DNA of 64,000 bases from Kalmusia sp. IMI 367209 (GCA_027946365.1 JAPEUQ010000001.1:2666001-2730000), one strand, 5' to 3'; positions 43,675 through 56,716 are shown, numbered from the stretch's first letter. The notes: generated by a model not told the origin, from the sequence alone. Program-made: numbers and translations.

Positions 43675-45518
43675 TCACAACTCAGATTCACCCTTCCGCC
43701 CATTCGTCCAAACACCGATATTCCATTTACAGATTCCCTCATCCGTCCACCCCCAAAGCTCGTCTTCGTTCCTCCACTGCAGACCGTAAACGACCCCGGT
43801 GCATTCTACTTCCACCGGCTCCAATACCACACCAGTATTCTCAAAAGGACCATTCTTGTAGTATTTCCACCCGCAAGCAGCCATGAACGCATAGTCGCCA
43901 GGATACATGGAGAAGTGAAGGGAATCAGCCCCGCATTTGCGCGAGAGGAAGGCAAGCGGGTTGATCGAATAAATCCTCAGTGTGCGCCAAGAAGCGAGGG
44001 CGATGCGATGCGATCGTGGGGAAACAGCTACCTTGAGGCCGATTGATGGGAGGTTCATGAGACAAGGCGTATCATTGAGACGAGCCACGAAAGTGTGCCC
44101 CAATATGCCATTAATAGCATGAGGGTCAAAGGGCTTGCAACCGTTCGGATACTGGACCGCCTTCAGTATGAAAACCCCTTCACGTGCGGTGGACCCTGTA
44201 GAGTCGGGATATGTTTTGCGGGATATGAAGAGCTTCAATGAGGTGTTAACACACGTCGGTTCACCGTGATTTAACTCTCTGTCCATGACGTGATGGTGGT
44301 GGTGTGCGATTGGTATACCGTGGAGTGTTGAAGAGAAAATACTGAGTGCATCTGGAAGATACGCATCTAACCTCAAAAACCGAAGGGGTCCTCGATGTAC
44401 GATGGTATGCCCTATCCAAAATGGCATCTGGATGACTGCTGGGTAGAACAACACGGTTCCACCGTGAAAACGCATGTCTGTAATGCGATCCGGTAATACC
44501 GCGTCCCTATCCAAAATCTCTTGAACGGTCTCGTCGTGATATTTCATGGTATTCAGATCATCTGGAAAGCTACTGTATGTTATGATTTTATACGCATCTC
44601 CAGCACATCGCCAAGTAATCACAGGATTGCCTTCCGCATTGATCGCCATAGCTGTGACGGTATCTTTCTCTGATGGAGCCTCAATGTCGTATTTGGCATT
44701 GGCAATCGGTCCAAAATGGGAGTCTATGGCCATAATGACTATGGTCATTGTTGTGCGTGGTTGGCATGCTGGACTTATCAGGATCGCTATTACAGGCTCG
44801 TCTGTACAAAGCCCTACGCTACAAGCGCCTTTCCAAGCGACTCGGACAATGTTGTAGCCGTCGGGACCGCACTGATCGTGCGCATTTAAATAGCTAGATA
44901 ATATATGCGCCGATATAACGTATTGCAGTTGTAGACGAGAATCGGACTTTGACGTTTCTATCACGCTATGAATATTGACAATGCCAGCACTCGCGTGAAC
45001 TTCAAGTAAAAACAATTTTTCTGTAACGGAGGCTGGACCTGAAATGGGTTTTCTTTTGGGTTTTCTGAAACACTTGTTGCACGCATCCTCTTCGTAAAAT
45101 TGAGCGAACCTACTGAGGTATCTATCCATGGAGCGGGATGACTTCCATGTGTATACGTCGACCATGTGTGGGGCGCCGTTGAAGAGGTTTTGGGCAGCTC
45201 GCCTGCTGAACAGCGTTAGCAGGGATGCTGCTGTGTTGCAGGCCTCTTTGGCGTAGGCCTCTAGGCCAGGAATTCGAGCCTGAATATTGACATTCAAATC
45301 AGCAAGGGAGTTTCAAAATATATGTATCATGGCCCTCGTCACGAAATGTGTAAGTTGGTTGGTATGGTACGTACTATCTGCTGTGCTAGGAGCTTTTTTG
45401 ATTGCAGAGCGTGTTGACGTAAGAGCTTACTCGTCTGGAGGCAAAGGTAGAAAGATGCAGGGTCAAGCATGAGCAGTACATGCTGTATAAGTTCAGCCGG
45501 TAGTTTGAGAAGCGACAT
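43675..45518 (-). CDS. F-box protein
   Basis: Exons 45518-45375 and 45279-43675 on the minus strand give 582 residues. The first exon starts MSLLKLPAELIQHVLLML, an F-box that would bind Skp1 in an SCF ubiquitin ligase, and continues SFYLCLQTSKLLRQHAL. The open frame extends farther 5' but only the ATG at 45518 places the F-box at the N-terminus. The 95-base intron has a GTACGT donor. The long second part has no clear repeat signature, but strings such as RIALASWRTLRIYSI and GLQWRNEDELWGWTDEGICK suggest a beta-propeller-like fold. A run of five histidines (AHHHHHV) is present. Substrate unknown. Confidence 0.82.
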
Positions 45519-46492
45519 TGTGATCCTTTCTCTCCGACTCAACGGGTCGTTCCCTGTACGGAGTATGTTAGCTTTGATGGAAGCGGGCAGTAGAGAGGGC
45601 GCGGCTGACCTGCAAGAGGTAACGTGAGCACAATGTGGAATTGGATACTTTCCAGTCAAGAAGAGGCAGCCGGAATTGGTCCCCTTCAGCTCCCATTCAC
45701 TGTTAATGGCAAATTCCACTAAGCGAGGCTCGAGCCTCGTACGTTGAGTTGCCCCCACCCCCCCGTAAACAACTGAAGAGGCTGGCGATCTATGACAGCC
45801 AGGCAAAAGCGGTGACAGGTCAGATAATAGCCAACGGATGGGGTTGAGGCTTAGGACGCTCAGGTTGTTTGGGAGTATCATTCGCTCAGCAAAGGCGCAT
45901 CGCAGGCAGTCGTGAGGCAGTCGCGCCCAAGCCGTCGCGCTAACCGCTTGTGTCCTGTGTACAACCCCTCCCCGTCCGATGCGTTGTCAATCCACCGTAG
46001 AGGAGTGAAGAACTGAATTCTGCATTTAGTCTGGGTCCTATATGCTCAGGTATGCTAGCCTAGGATAAACTTGTTCATGTCAGATCCTCCCAGAGTTCCT
46101 CCAATTTTCTGGCGATTTGTTGGCTGGAAAGATATTTGGCTTATTGTCCCATCCACTATGCTTCTAACACGGTTCTAAATGGTGATCTGTTGTAATGCGA
46201 CAAGAAAGGTATACAGCCTCGTGTCCAAGCATTATATAATATCAAGATTAATATATCTCGAACATCTTCACGTGAACGATTACCTCTTCCTAATGATGGG
46301 GTGCTACGTGTGCTACCTGGCGCCAGAACGCATCCAATGCTCCCTAAGGTCATAATAACATGCTCCTATATCGTTAAACCAAAGTTCAAATGCAAGATAT
46401 GTGAAATGTGTGAGCGGAAGTATGTACATGTAAACACGCTGAGTCAGCGATCCGGATAGAAACTTGTGCATTATATGTATGTTTAGAGCAAC
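45519..46492. other. Intergenic stretch, nothing recognised
   Basis: Nearly 1 kb between the F-box promoter and the end of the Atg15 gene. An upstream open extension of the F-box frame (to 45881) lies here but has no conserved features. No RNA gene was noticed. Confidence 0.45.
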
Positions 46493-48349
46493 TCATACTT
46501 CTATTCTCTCGGTCACGGGACTGGTCCTCTCCGTCTTCGATTCTCCGTGATCATCGAAGCAGATCAGTCCAAAGAAACCCTTGTATGTACAGCTGGTGGA
46601 GGTAGTTGAAGTAGGCGCGGGCGTGGGCGCAGGCGAGGGCGTGATAGAAGTAGAGGGCGCACTCGTTGGGTCAAGGCAGCCACCGAACCAACCGTAATGC
46701 CTACAGCTTTGCTCCGAAGATAGCGTAGGATTCGAAGACGTCGTAGTGATGCTGGGTGCGGGCGCTGGCGACGGAGTAGCGGTAACAGTCTCGTCGTCAT
46801 CATCGTCCAAGCAGCCAAACCAGCCTGGAGTTTTACAAGTCGACGTCGAGGTTGTCTTGCTGGTTTTTTTTGTTGTTGTAGACACTTCGCTAGTAGTGCT
46901 TTCATCCAAACAGCCGAACCACCCAGGTGTTTTACATGTCTTGGTTCTTGTCCTCGTAGATGTCGATAGTGATGTTGATGTGGACACAGTAAAAGACGTA
47001 GTAGCCTCTGTGCCGTTGCTCTCGAAGTACTCCCAAGGGAAGCAGTCCGTGCAGTTGACATATTGTTCACACTTGGCCGGCTGATCGTATTTCTCCAGGA
47101 CTTGTTTGATAACGTTGACAATCTTATGCGTCCCTACCCCTACGCGCCAACCGAAGTCCTTGACAGTGTCATAAACGCACTTGTTACCTGTGTGGCATAC
47201 ACTTTCCAATGCGTATCCACCCAATGTGCATATACTGCCTGCTGTATTGCAGCTTCCCATGAAAATCGGGTCTGCAGTGTGACCGAAGTGGAAACCTCCT
47301 GTCATCTCACGCTTTTGAAAGGAGCCGATCTCATGACCAGGTGGTACTGGAAGACCCAAGCGAGAAGCGGGCATAGCTTCGGGAACGGCCTCGAAGGTGA
47401 GAGTAGGGTGGCCGTAGGTGAGGCTTAGAAACGACGACACAGCACCTCCCAGCGAATGGCCGGCCATCCAGATCTCGGCATCTGGATACAATGCCGTTAC
47501 ATTGTGATAAAGATCCCGAGCGGCATAGTAGTACCTGTTCTTTTCTCTCAAAGCACCCACCAGACATGTAGAGTTGCATGTATAGACCGAGGTTTGGCAA
47601 TCGCACACTTCGCGCCACAGGTATTGCCCACCCTGACCGCAGCAGCAACTAAAAAACAAATTGTCGTTGATCTTGTCATTCGTGGTTGTTTCCGAGCCGT
47701 CAAAGAGCGCAGGTGAGGTGCCCTTGAGGCCGATGACCACTGTGGAATTCGTCGTATCGGCAAAGATATGTCCGCGCAAACCATCCGATTGCCAGCCGAA
47801 ATCTTCTGTGTAATTGAACCCTCCTCGTACGTCCTCCCAGTCGCCTGTGTGAGGTTCCAGGATGTAGGCATTCGAAGCCATGCGCGCAAATGTGAGGACG
47901 GTGTCTTTGTCAGAAACGTTAGGTCCAGCGATCTCGTCAACCGTCCAGTCTTCTGCTGCCATATGCAGTGCTTTTCCGGTCATTCTGCCCCAGTCTAGTA
48001 TCCCATCTATTGTCTCTCTGCGTCTATCCTTCAGTCTTTGGATGTTCATGGTCTCATATCTTGCCCGTAATACAGGAACAGGCTCGCGCTCTGCATGTTC
48101 GTCCTCGACCATCCATACTGCCGCCTGTTCCGATACATCAAGCTTCCTATGGAGGCCTGGATATTCGTATGTACCATGGTGGAATATGTGCCTGAGCGAA
48201 AACTCCTTGGTTGCGCCGGTGGGTGGTTGTGGCGATGTCGGCGGCGGTAGTAGTATCGGAAGCTCCAGTGCGCTAGTTGCAGCGAGGAATGAGAGGAGCA
48301 GCGATGCTGTTACACGGGAAGACGAGTTACAGATGCGTCGACGGCGCAT
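46493..48349 (-). CDS. atg15: Autophagic phospholipase Atg15 (vacuolar lipase)
   Basis: An intronless 618-residue frame. The N-terminus has a basic stretch (MRRRR) and a hydrophobic anchor (ASLLLSFLAATSALELP), the type II membrane signal used for multivesicular-body delivery. The lipase core carries the nucleophile elbow GHSLGG at 297-302, with S299, and several cysteine pairs (SCCCGQGG, CDCQTS). Atg15 degrades autophagic-body and multivesicular-body membranes in the vacuole. After the catalytic domain comes a Ser/Thr-rich tail with four Cys/Trp/Phe motifs: CKTPGWFGCLD twice, CRHYGWFGGCLD and CTYKGFFGLICFDD. N-glycosylation sites are frequent. It is divergent from the VPS9-domain gene. Confidence 0.93.
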   Translation of the reverse strand: MRRRRICNSSSRVTASLLLSFLAATSALELPILLPPPTSPQPPTGATKEFSLRHIFHHGTYEYPGLHRKLDVSEQAAVWMVEDEHAEREPVPVLRARYETMNIQRLKDRRRETIDGILDWGRMTGKALHMAAEDWTVDEIAGPNVSDKDTVLTFARMASNAYILEPHTGDWEDVRGGFNYTEDFGWQSDGLRGHIFADTTNSTVVIGLKGTSPALFDGSETTTNDKINDNLFFSCCCGQGGQYLWREVCDCQTSVYTCNSTCLVGALREKNRYYYAARDLYHNVTALYPDAEIWMAGHSLGGAVSSFLSLTYGHPTLTFEAVPEAMPASRLGLPVPPGHEIGSFQKREMTGGFHFGHTADPIFMGSCNTAGSICTLGGYALESVCHTGNKCVYDTVKDFGWRVGVGTHKIVNVIKQVLEKYDQPAKCEQYVNCTDCFPWEYFESNGTEATTSFTVSTSTSLSTSTRTRTKTCKTPGWFGCLDESTTSEVSTTTKKTSKTTSTSTCKTPGWFGCLDDDDDETVTATPSPAPAPSITTTSSNPTLSSEQSCRHYGWFGGCLDPTSAPSTSITPSPAPTPAPTSTTSTSCTYKGFFGLICFDDHGESKTERTSPVTERIEV

Positions 48350-48845
48350 GCTTGCAAATATTGAACGAAGGTGAGAGGGGCGATGCTGGAAAGTGGTCTT
48401 GGAGGTTCGATCTTCGATGGCGACTACGAGTGCATGCGGGCAACACTATGACGCCGATAGTGAGCACGAGACAGGCCGCGGTCCACGGGTTCCAGCCCTG
48501 CGGAATGCGGGCGCTGCGAGCGGGCGGCGTTGCCCCTAACAGCATAGCGCAGCGATAGGGATAGCTGCATTACCTCCGCGAGCACCAGCAGTTCATTCAC
48601 CTAACCGCAAGCTGTCCTACGGCAGTGCTACCTTTCTCGCGCTCACGTTTCAGGCTCCCCCGGGGCCACTAGGTGCCCTCCGCCTGAGCCGCAACCTAGG
48701 CTGAGTCGCACGCACCGATCGCGCCGCACCACCGCATGACGTTCATTGGCGCTCGAGCTCAACAGCCATTACTTGGGAATCTACAATCCCGCGGACACAC
48801 GCAAAGTGAACACGTTCGTGCAACTCCCCTCCGCCCACAGCAAAC
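48350..48845. promoter_or_regulatory. Divergent promoter region of atg15 and the VPS9-domain gene
   Basis: 496 GC-rich bases between two outward-facing starts of genes that both act in endosome-vacuole traffic. Overlapping reading frames here have no motif. Shared regulation is possible but unproven. Confidence 0.35.
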
Positions 48846-51092
48846 ATGGCCGAACGACCCGGGCACCTGCATACTTCCAAGTCGTTCACGCGTCTCGAGT
48901 CGACCCAAGCAAAGAGCCCGCTATCCCGTAGCAGAGCGAGCACGCTCCAGGGTCCGCCAATGCCTACCATTCTGGACCCCTTGAAGGCCACAGCCACCCC
49001 TGACGAGGAGGAAGGCCATGCGAATGGTGATGTTTTCGCATCAAAGGAAAATGAAGATGAGGAACCCGAACATGAGCCGAGTGTGCCAGAGGGCTTCGAG
49101 GAGCTGCCTATCGAGATCCGCAGCTTAACGGAGCGGTATGGTTGCTAGAATTCTCAGGTGCCCGAGCATGGCTGATCTTTAAACAGGTTTCTCGAATCGC
49201 TCTCCGCCAAAGTCCACCCGAGCCCGCTGTCTGCTGATCGTCTGTCCGACCTGTTCCAGGACTTCTACACGCGCGCATCTGCCAAAATCAATACCCATAT
49301 AGCCACGCTATCTGCCCGTCTTACTAGCGACACATTCAAGAAGGCGTCCGCGTCGAGTCGCCCCGGGTCTATACGATCGGCGAGCGGCGAAAGCGGTGAG
49401 CAGCAGATGCTCAGTGCAACTGAGATGGCCGACAGAAAGAAAGCTAGAAGATTACTAGAGACCAAGCGAGCATCGCTTGAAGAGGCTGTGGAGCGAGCAG
49501 TTTGTGAAAAGGTATACGACCGGATATGGCGGCACAGGAGTACCGACGATGAGGAAAGAGATCATAAGCTTCGGTCGCGTACGGCTGCCTTATCCTTGGT
49601 CGGCATCGGCTTGAAAGAATTATTGATGAGCGCCGAGGAACTGACCGAGGAGGAGCGCCAAAAGACCAAGGAGAGGGAGGGAGAGATTAGAGAGTGGCTG
49701 TCCACGGCCCGGGATGATATTCTTCTGATGAACCAAGAGAAGTACCCCCTCGGAAAGCTGCGCCATCTGACTGCTGCGCATAAGTCCATTGTCGAGGCCC
49801 TGTCCAAGATCTTTCCCGCTTCGTCGTCTGCAGACGAAATCCTCCCAACACTTATCTACACACTAATCACCCTAGAACCGTCGCAACTCAACGCATTCAG
49901 CGATCTGAAGTTCATTCAGAGATTCCGTGGAACCACTAGGATGGACGGTGAGACAGCGTACTGTTTAGTCAATTTGGAAGCCGCTATATCATTTTTGGAG
50001 ACTGTAGATCTCTCTTCATTGCGAGCAGAAGAATCGACAGCCCTCGAAAAGTCCGAAAGGTCAAATTCTCGACCATCAACACCAAGATCTGAGATTACAC
50101 CAATGGCTCTGGGGCTAGCACAAGCTCCGGACTTATCTCAAACGCCAGCTACACCAATCACGTCGTCTCCATTACCGCAGCAGCCTCCGAGTCCAGGGAC
50201 GAAGGCTCAGCGTCGGCTAAGCAATCTTATACAAACACAAACAAACCGGATCGAAGCTGCCTCCGACGCTGTCAGGGAATCAATCCTGGATTCTGCTGAC
50301 CAAGCATTGGGGAGAATCAACAATACCTTAGACACCAGCTTCAAATTTCTCTTTGGACGGATGAAAGATCGCGACCCTAATAGCCCTGTACATGAACCAG
50401 AATTACCAAAGACACTAGAAGACGCCCGCAAATTAGTTAGTTCACCCACACGAATAGACAGAGAAGAAGACAATGCGAGTGTCAGTGCTGCTAGCTCCAC
50501 TGTAGGAGAAGAACGTCCTGAAGAGCCGGGTAACAAGGACCTGCAAGCAAGAATGACAGACTTGTTCAGCGGTAGGCGACAGCTGAGAGATCGCAGTGCA
50601 GACTCAACGCAATCTGCCGGAAGCGGCAAACGTGTAGCATTTACAGGTTCAAATGAGGGAAAGCCACCCGCCGTACCCGCAAAGAACGACACCCCACCTC
50701 AGACGAACACTTCTGCCGTTGACTCGATCCGCAACATGGGGAACAGCCTAAATCCTTTGAACCGCTTGGCGAACATCAATGTGCTTCCTAGGTTTGGTCG
50801 TACCGTGAGCACTGCTAGTACTCCTGGCGTCGGCACGCCAAATTCTGAACTAAATAAGCAAGTACCTCCAATAGCAACTGCGAGCAGATCGCTGTCCGGT
50901 GAGGTTCTACAAGTGGATGACAAGGGCGCGCGAGCGATTGCAGCAATAGAGGGGCTCAAGAAGACAACACCGCCGGTCAAGCGATTCTTGGAGGCGAAAG
51001 ATGCACAGGACCTGAAATTGAAGGAAGTCGACGAGCTATTGAAAGAGTATCAGAGGTTAGCTACAGCCTTGCGAGGAACAATAAATTACTAA
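48846..51092 (+). CDS. VPS9-domain protein, probable Rab5-type guanine nucleotide exchange factor
   Basis: Exons 48846-49135 and 49187-51092 give 731 residues. A helical bundle region precedes the VPS9 domain at about residues 265-380, seen as KYPLGKLRHLTAAHKSIVEAL, then DEILPTLIYTLITLEPSQLN, and LKFIQRFRG with TAYCLVNLEAAISFLE. VPS9 proteins activate Rab5/Vps21 on endosomes. The rest of the C-terminal half is Ser/Pro-rich and disordered, with a short helical end (KRFLEAKDAQDLKLKEVDEL). It is longer than yeast Vps9 and no CUE domain was noticed, so it is a different subgroup of the family. It faces atg15. Confidence 0.87.
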
Positions 51093-51518
51093 GCGGAACT
51101 TTGCGCAGTATAAGGCGCATGAGGGATTCTTAGAGACTTGAATCTGTGGGAAGCACACTGCATGTAGAGCTCGACTAACTCGTATTTGCTTGTTTCTGTA
51201 TCCGATGAGCATAGTGATGAATCAAGACCATTCCCAGGGTTCAATTCATAAAAACTATCGGAGGGTATCATTAGGTTTACAATTTTGCCCGGGAAACCGT
51301 TATGTGATGCCTACCCAAACTCAATGTCAAGAGAAAGAGTGACATCCATGAGGACTGATCTCAAGCAGGGCATTCCGAATCGGATCGGGGTCGGAACCGG
51401 TAGGCTAGCTCAAAAGAGTGAAGTGGGTGGCCAGTGCGTCGTAAACAAACAAAGGTCGCTTTGCACTCTGAACCTCACGACACTGACTGCAGCCTTGATC
51501 GTTGCCAACTCTCGCAGA
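51093..51518. other. Intergenic stretch, nothing recognised
   Basis: About 0.43 kb between two same-strand genes. The next gene's frame is open across part of it but only from a non-ATG codon or weakly placed ATG codons (for example 51324). Confidence 0.4.
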
Positions 51519-53968
51519 ATGGCCGAGCCTATGTCTACGCTCTCCCCAGAGAAGCTGAATGCCGCCTCGAATCTCATTTCTACCGACGATGATATGGACA
51601 CGAGCAGTTGGCACGATCCACCATCTTCGCCATTCATATCGCACCTCGACCACGAAGACCAAGAGAATCTTGCGCCAAGTGCCGCTGCAACACCGAGCAA
51701 GCCGCTTTTGAGTTCCGAGGATTTTGTTCCGCAGTCGGCCTTCAAGATATCTTCCGAGAAGAAAGTTGGGTTAAAAGAGAGGGCGAGTCCACGGAAAGCC
51801 TCTCAGACAAAACACATCGCAACGGAGCGCCCAGAGTCTGCTATGAGCAGCCGATTGCACAGGAGCTCGCCTACCAAGTCATCCCGCAATGCATCCGCCG
51901 ACTCTGCCCAACGGCTACCAGTTTTACACCCAGAAGATGAGATCGACATCATGCCCACCCCATCCAAGCGCCCCTCTTCATCTCACAAAGACCACGCTTT
52001 ACGGGATAACGAAGGGTTGACGGTTGCCATGCGCATCTTGGAACAGACGCGCAGCGAGAGCCACGAGCGGTCAAGTACGCATCAGACCCACAATGGTGAC
52101 TACAGTATTGAGGAATATGGGTTTGAGGGTACCGAGTTCAACCCCGATGGTCCAGACTTGACGTCGTTGGACGTTGACGATACTGGCTTCAGCATGTTTT
52201 CAGAGATGCCAGGGATAGATATGACTAAATTCGCAGCGCTGAGGCAAAGCCCAACGAGAAATGGCTTTGTTGACCAGGTAAAACCAGTCGTAAGATCACA
52301 AGACTTGCTAGAACTGACAGTCATGATCAGGCTACACCACGCGCCCGCACTCAAATGACGCCTTCAACTGTTCGTCGCTCTGAACGAACACCTTCTCCTA
52401 CACCACACCGATCACGAAAAGACAACGATACTACCAACTTGCTCCTCGATTTTACCGCCCAGATTGAGGCTTTCTCTAGCTCGCGCCGCGGCTCTCCAAC
52501 CCGTGAACGCACCTCCACCGTCAAATCCACAACCGAACCTAACTTACTGTCGTTCTATCAAAACCAGCGCTCACCAGCGAAAGGAGGCTCGTCCCATGTA
52601 CCCGCTACTCCCAGTCAGAATCGTCAGTTACTGAACCTTTTGGACTTTGAGTTACCTCCGCCCCCAACACCCCGGTCCATGCCTACTGTTACTATCAGAG
52701 AGCTGGAATCGCTGAAGTCGAACTTCCAGTCACAGATCTCTTCGCTGACGGCCAGCTTGTCTGGCAAAGAAGCTCAAGTCGAATCGCTAGTCCAAGCCGT
52801 GTCAGATGCCGAACATCGTGTTGGCGAGGCGCAAGAAACTCTCCGGGACGAGCGATCGGCGCGCGAGCATGCCGAAGCGCAGATGGAGGACTGGAAAAAG
52901 AAAGGAGAAGAGGTACAAAGACTGTTGCAAGATGTTCAAGCTGAATTAGCACGCAACGACACCGAGCGCGATCAGCTTCTTGCACGACTTGGGGATGCTG
53001 AGAAGCGAGCCGAAGACGCAGAAACCCGCTCATCTGATCTCGAAACTAAGCTCATCGAAGCCGAAAGCAAGAATGTCGACATGACTACTTTTGTCAACCC
53101 CGATGAGGACAACAGGAAAGTCTACTCGGAAATCGAGTGCCAAAATGCCATTGCTGAGAAGGTCAATGAAGTCGCACGGGACCTGCATTCTGCTTACAAG
53201 GCTAAGCACGAGAAGAAAATTAAAGCGCTGAAGGACAACTACCAGAAGAAAGCCGACGAGCGATGTAAAGAGCTCCGCGTGCAAATCATCCGTTTAGAAC
53301 GCCAAGTCGAACAAGCAGAGAAGAAGAGGGATGACACCTTTAGCAAAGTGCTTCCATCTGAATTCGCTAAGACGGATGGCAAATGCGACAAGTGCGGAAA
53401 TGACGCTGATAACGCCATTGCTGCATCAACACCAAGACCAGACGACCTAAAGCTTCTCGAGGCGCAAAAATCCGAGATCGAGAACCTGAAGGCTAAACTT
53501 GCGGGTCTACAGTCAGAGCTTGAATCGCTCCGCAGATCTCACGATACAGTACTGCAAGATCTGGAAACTGAGCGAGTCGAGAAGGGAGAGCTGGTTGCTG
53601 CGGCCGAGCAGATGCTTGCTATGTGCGGCGAGAAAATGGAAGAGATGCAACAAGAAGAGTTCCGTAAGTCGCAGGTTTCTACCGCGCCGCCACAGGCTCC
53701 GCATGCTGAGCACTCGATGCGCTCTACCGGTTTTCTTGCTGGCGGGGGCCCGGCTCCTCGGCCGGGCTCCGCGCTTGGGGCTGGACGACCTGGTAGTGCA
53801 CTCGGTGGTGAGCGCTCAAGTGGTATTAGCAAGCCGTCGGGCCTTAGGGCGCCTGGCGCTGGGGGTTTCGGATATGGAGGTTCGGCATTGAGCCGGAGTA
53901 CGAGCGGTGGGAAGAGTAGGATATTGAGCAATATTGAGAGGATGGGTGGTGCGAAGGGGCAGGAGTAG
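51519..53968 (+). CDS. Coiled-coil protein, possibly a spindle-pole or septation scaffold
   Basis: Exons 51519-52277 and 52331-53968 give 798 residues. The ATG at 51519 (MAEPMSTLSPEKLNAAS) was preferred over two upstream in-frame ATGs because the sequence before it lacks protein-like composition. The N-terminal third is Ser/Pro-rich, with an acidic motif DDTGFSMFSEMPGIDMTKFA near 230. A long coiled coil covers about 370-600. A CxxC pair (GKCDKCGND, about 605) interrupts it, followed by more coil and a Gly/Arg/Ser-rich tail ending SRILSNIERMGG. Such layout is common in fungal microtubule-organising proteins, but no named domain was recognised and that role is a guess. Confidence 0.8.
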
Positions 53969-54515
53969 ATTGCCCGCCCTCAAGTATATAGACGAATTGC
54001 AAGGGCGTGATGGTCTACTTAGATTAGCGGGAATGGTATACGGAAAGGGTGCCAATAAGGTTGGGATCGTGTGTATAATGCGTGGTTCACGCTTCTGGAA
54101 TAGGACAGGGTGGTTGGGGTTGGAGTTAACTTTCATTGATTGGGTTGAGTGTACAAACAGTATGCTCCACTGAAGGCGGGCTTGCGGCTTTGATAGCTTG
54201 ACCCCTCTTTATTGGATAGGTTGAAGATGCTTGTCTTGTTCTCTATATCTCAACATTCCCCATGTTTGATCATCTTGAATTGAAATCGCGATATAAGCTA
54301 CCAGTCATATTGACATCACAATCGTGCATCAGAAGTCGTTTGTGGCGTAAGACTGGAGGTTGTTATAGTAACCCTTGGGCATCTATCACTATCCAACATC
54401 GGTGTCGCCGTGAGAGACAATCACAATTAACCTATCTCTGCATCCCAGTGCCATGTATTCGCATTGTTGTAGCTCGCTCTATCACACGCTCCCAAGTCCT
54501 GCCCATATCCGGAAT
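53969..54515. other. Convergent 3' region, nothing recognised
   Basis: About 0.55 kb between two converging genes. Presumably 3' untranslated sequence; no motif seen. Confidence 0.45.
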
Positions 54516-56716
54516 TCATGTGAACCAGTCAGTGACACCGTCCCAAGACTTGTACTCCTCTTCGCCCATCGTATACCCCATGTTCGTCCGCCTTTTGTCC
54601 ATATTCACAGCCTCTTGCAGTGTAGGCCATTCGACGGCGCTCGCGTTCGCCGTGCTCATTTCTGGAACGTCGTGCAGGTGAGAGACAGACCAGGCGTTGA
54701 AGGCATCAACTGGGGGTATCTCCAAACTCGGTTGCTTAAGCAGTACCTGAGGTTCGGTGGGCCTATTAGCATGCCCAATCGCAGCTCCACCCTCTTGCTT
54801 AGTATCTGGTGGAGATGGAGGTGGCGTAGAAGTTGTAGTTGGCGTCAGGATCTGCGTCAGGGGTGACGGTGGCCAAATATTCGAGGTAGAAGATAGATTC
54901 GCGGACTCAAAAGCTTTTTGGGACGGTGACTCGACCTCTGGTTCGGAAGACAATATGGACCAGTCGTTCGTCGGCGCCGGCGACGATGTAGTCAACGATA
55001 TGATGTCCGGTTCTGATATCATCGAGGTGTCCTGCACGGTTGAGGCTGGGACCTGGTACTTGTAGTGACCGCATGTGCTGACTAGTGTCCAGTAGTCATC
55101 TCCGTCGCTGCTCGGTGAGCAAGCGTCGTGTGGTCTCATCCCCAAGTCTTCGAATTCCGATTCCGAGCTCAAGGGTGTGAGTTTCAGGCGTAGGACTTCC
55201 ATCTCCATAGCTAATTCGCTTTTTTGCATCTCATCAAGCTTTCTTTTCCGGTAGCAGGTGGGACTTCCCATTGACTGCTCGTGTGGCATCCCTTGTGGGT
55301 CCTCGATTGCGGTAGGTGAATGAATTGTTGAATACCATGAGCACCAGCAAGGATTTGCATGACCAAGCCCGAGAAATTCCTTGACGCTCATTGAGCTTGT
55401 CGAGGTAGGCTGTGATCTGAAAACTTCTGAAAACCGGGTTGGCGATAATGGGATGACTTCTGCACTTGATTGCAGTGGCGTGGCGAATGGGTGCGGAGAG
55501 GTAATGGGCGCTGCAATCAGAGATAACGGGCATGTCGGAACATTATCGTTCCTGCCTCGAAAGGTGGACTCCTGGGGCGTGTCTGAAACAATGTTTGACC
55601 ATGGAGATTGAGGTGATGGCGATGGTGGTGATTCTTCCAAAGAGCTACTAGAACCCGGCAAATCGATCAAAAGAGGTAAAGCTGTTAATGATGGAGTGCT
55701 CGGCATGGGCGTTGTTGTGAGCATAGGAGACGCGGCGCGAGAAGGCGTGATAGAGAATGGAGCACACAACCGAGCCATGGCGGTGGGACTCTCGGGTTTT
55801 GGTGGACAAGGAGTGAATTTTGACGTGTAATCAAGCAGGGAAGGGAATGACAGTGTATGAATAGGCGTGGCCTGCGACTCTGGAGGAACAGCGGAGTGGG
55901 TATCCCGAAAAGAAAGAGCCCGGCATGCCGCTGAAGCCTTCTGCGCAGTCGTGCGAGACACGTCAGCGGCCGACTTATCAGTTAGAACCTGTCGAGTTAA
56001 AGATCTCTCTGCTGGTGTTCGCGGTCTTATAGAAGATGAGCTCGCGAGGAAGGCGGACAACGGAAAGAAGCAGGGCTCGTTTTGTGGTTTTCTTTCGTAG
56101 TCATCAATCAATGGAGAGAATCCGATCCCTAGATAAGGTCCAGCCTGTGGAAGAGTAGATGTAGGTACCGGAGTCTCCATTTTTTTGTTCGGTCGGAACT
56201 TGGGGGTCCAATCATGGCGGACCGTATCCACAGGGGGAGCAGGGTCGTTCCGTGGGATACTGTGACTCAACTCATCATTCAGGCTCAGTTTCGCTAATTT
56301 ATTGCACAGGTCACCCAATTCCTCATTCTTCTGGTCCTCACGATTGTCTCGTGAAGCATATTTGAGCCTGTTATGCTTGCCGGTCCGTTTGCTGCGACGC
56401 CTGGCTACCTTGGAAGTCTGAACAAAGTCAAACGCCCATTTCGTCTGGGTCGGCGACTGGTCGAGCTCCGCGAGAACACTAAAGCGGTTTGCTGCGAATC
56501 ATCAGCGATGCTGGGCTATGGAACACAGCTTGACATACGCGTTGGGGCGAAGTCTCGCTTCTGAAGACATGGTGCTCGACTTCCTTGAACGCTGGTAGGG
56601 GAGCGCAACATGTGTTCCTCAAGGCAACGATTATCTTTGAGAGTTCGCGCTAGGTGCGGCGATTTGTGGGTAGAAGACCTGCTGTAGTAAGGAAGGCGAG
56701 CCTGACTAGGCGCCAT
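54516..56716 (-). CDS. Hypothetical Ser/Pro/Thr-rich protein
   Basis: Proposed exons on the minus strand are 56716-56539 and 56491-54516, giving 717 residues; the donor is GTATGT and the join restores NRFSVLAELDQSPTQTKWAF. A basic patch (ARRRSKRTGKHNR) follows and could bind nucleic acid or act in nuclear import. The remainder is low-complexity, with many SP/TP sites and acidic patches, fitting a phosphorylated disordered regulator. A short Cys/His-containing piece (GHANPCWCSWYSTIH) lies mid-protein. The exact start in exon 1 is uncertain: a second ATG lies 35 codons in. No known domain was recognised. Confidence 0.65.
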
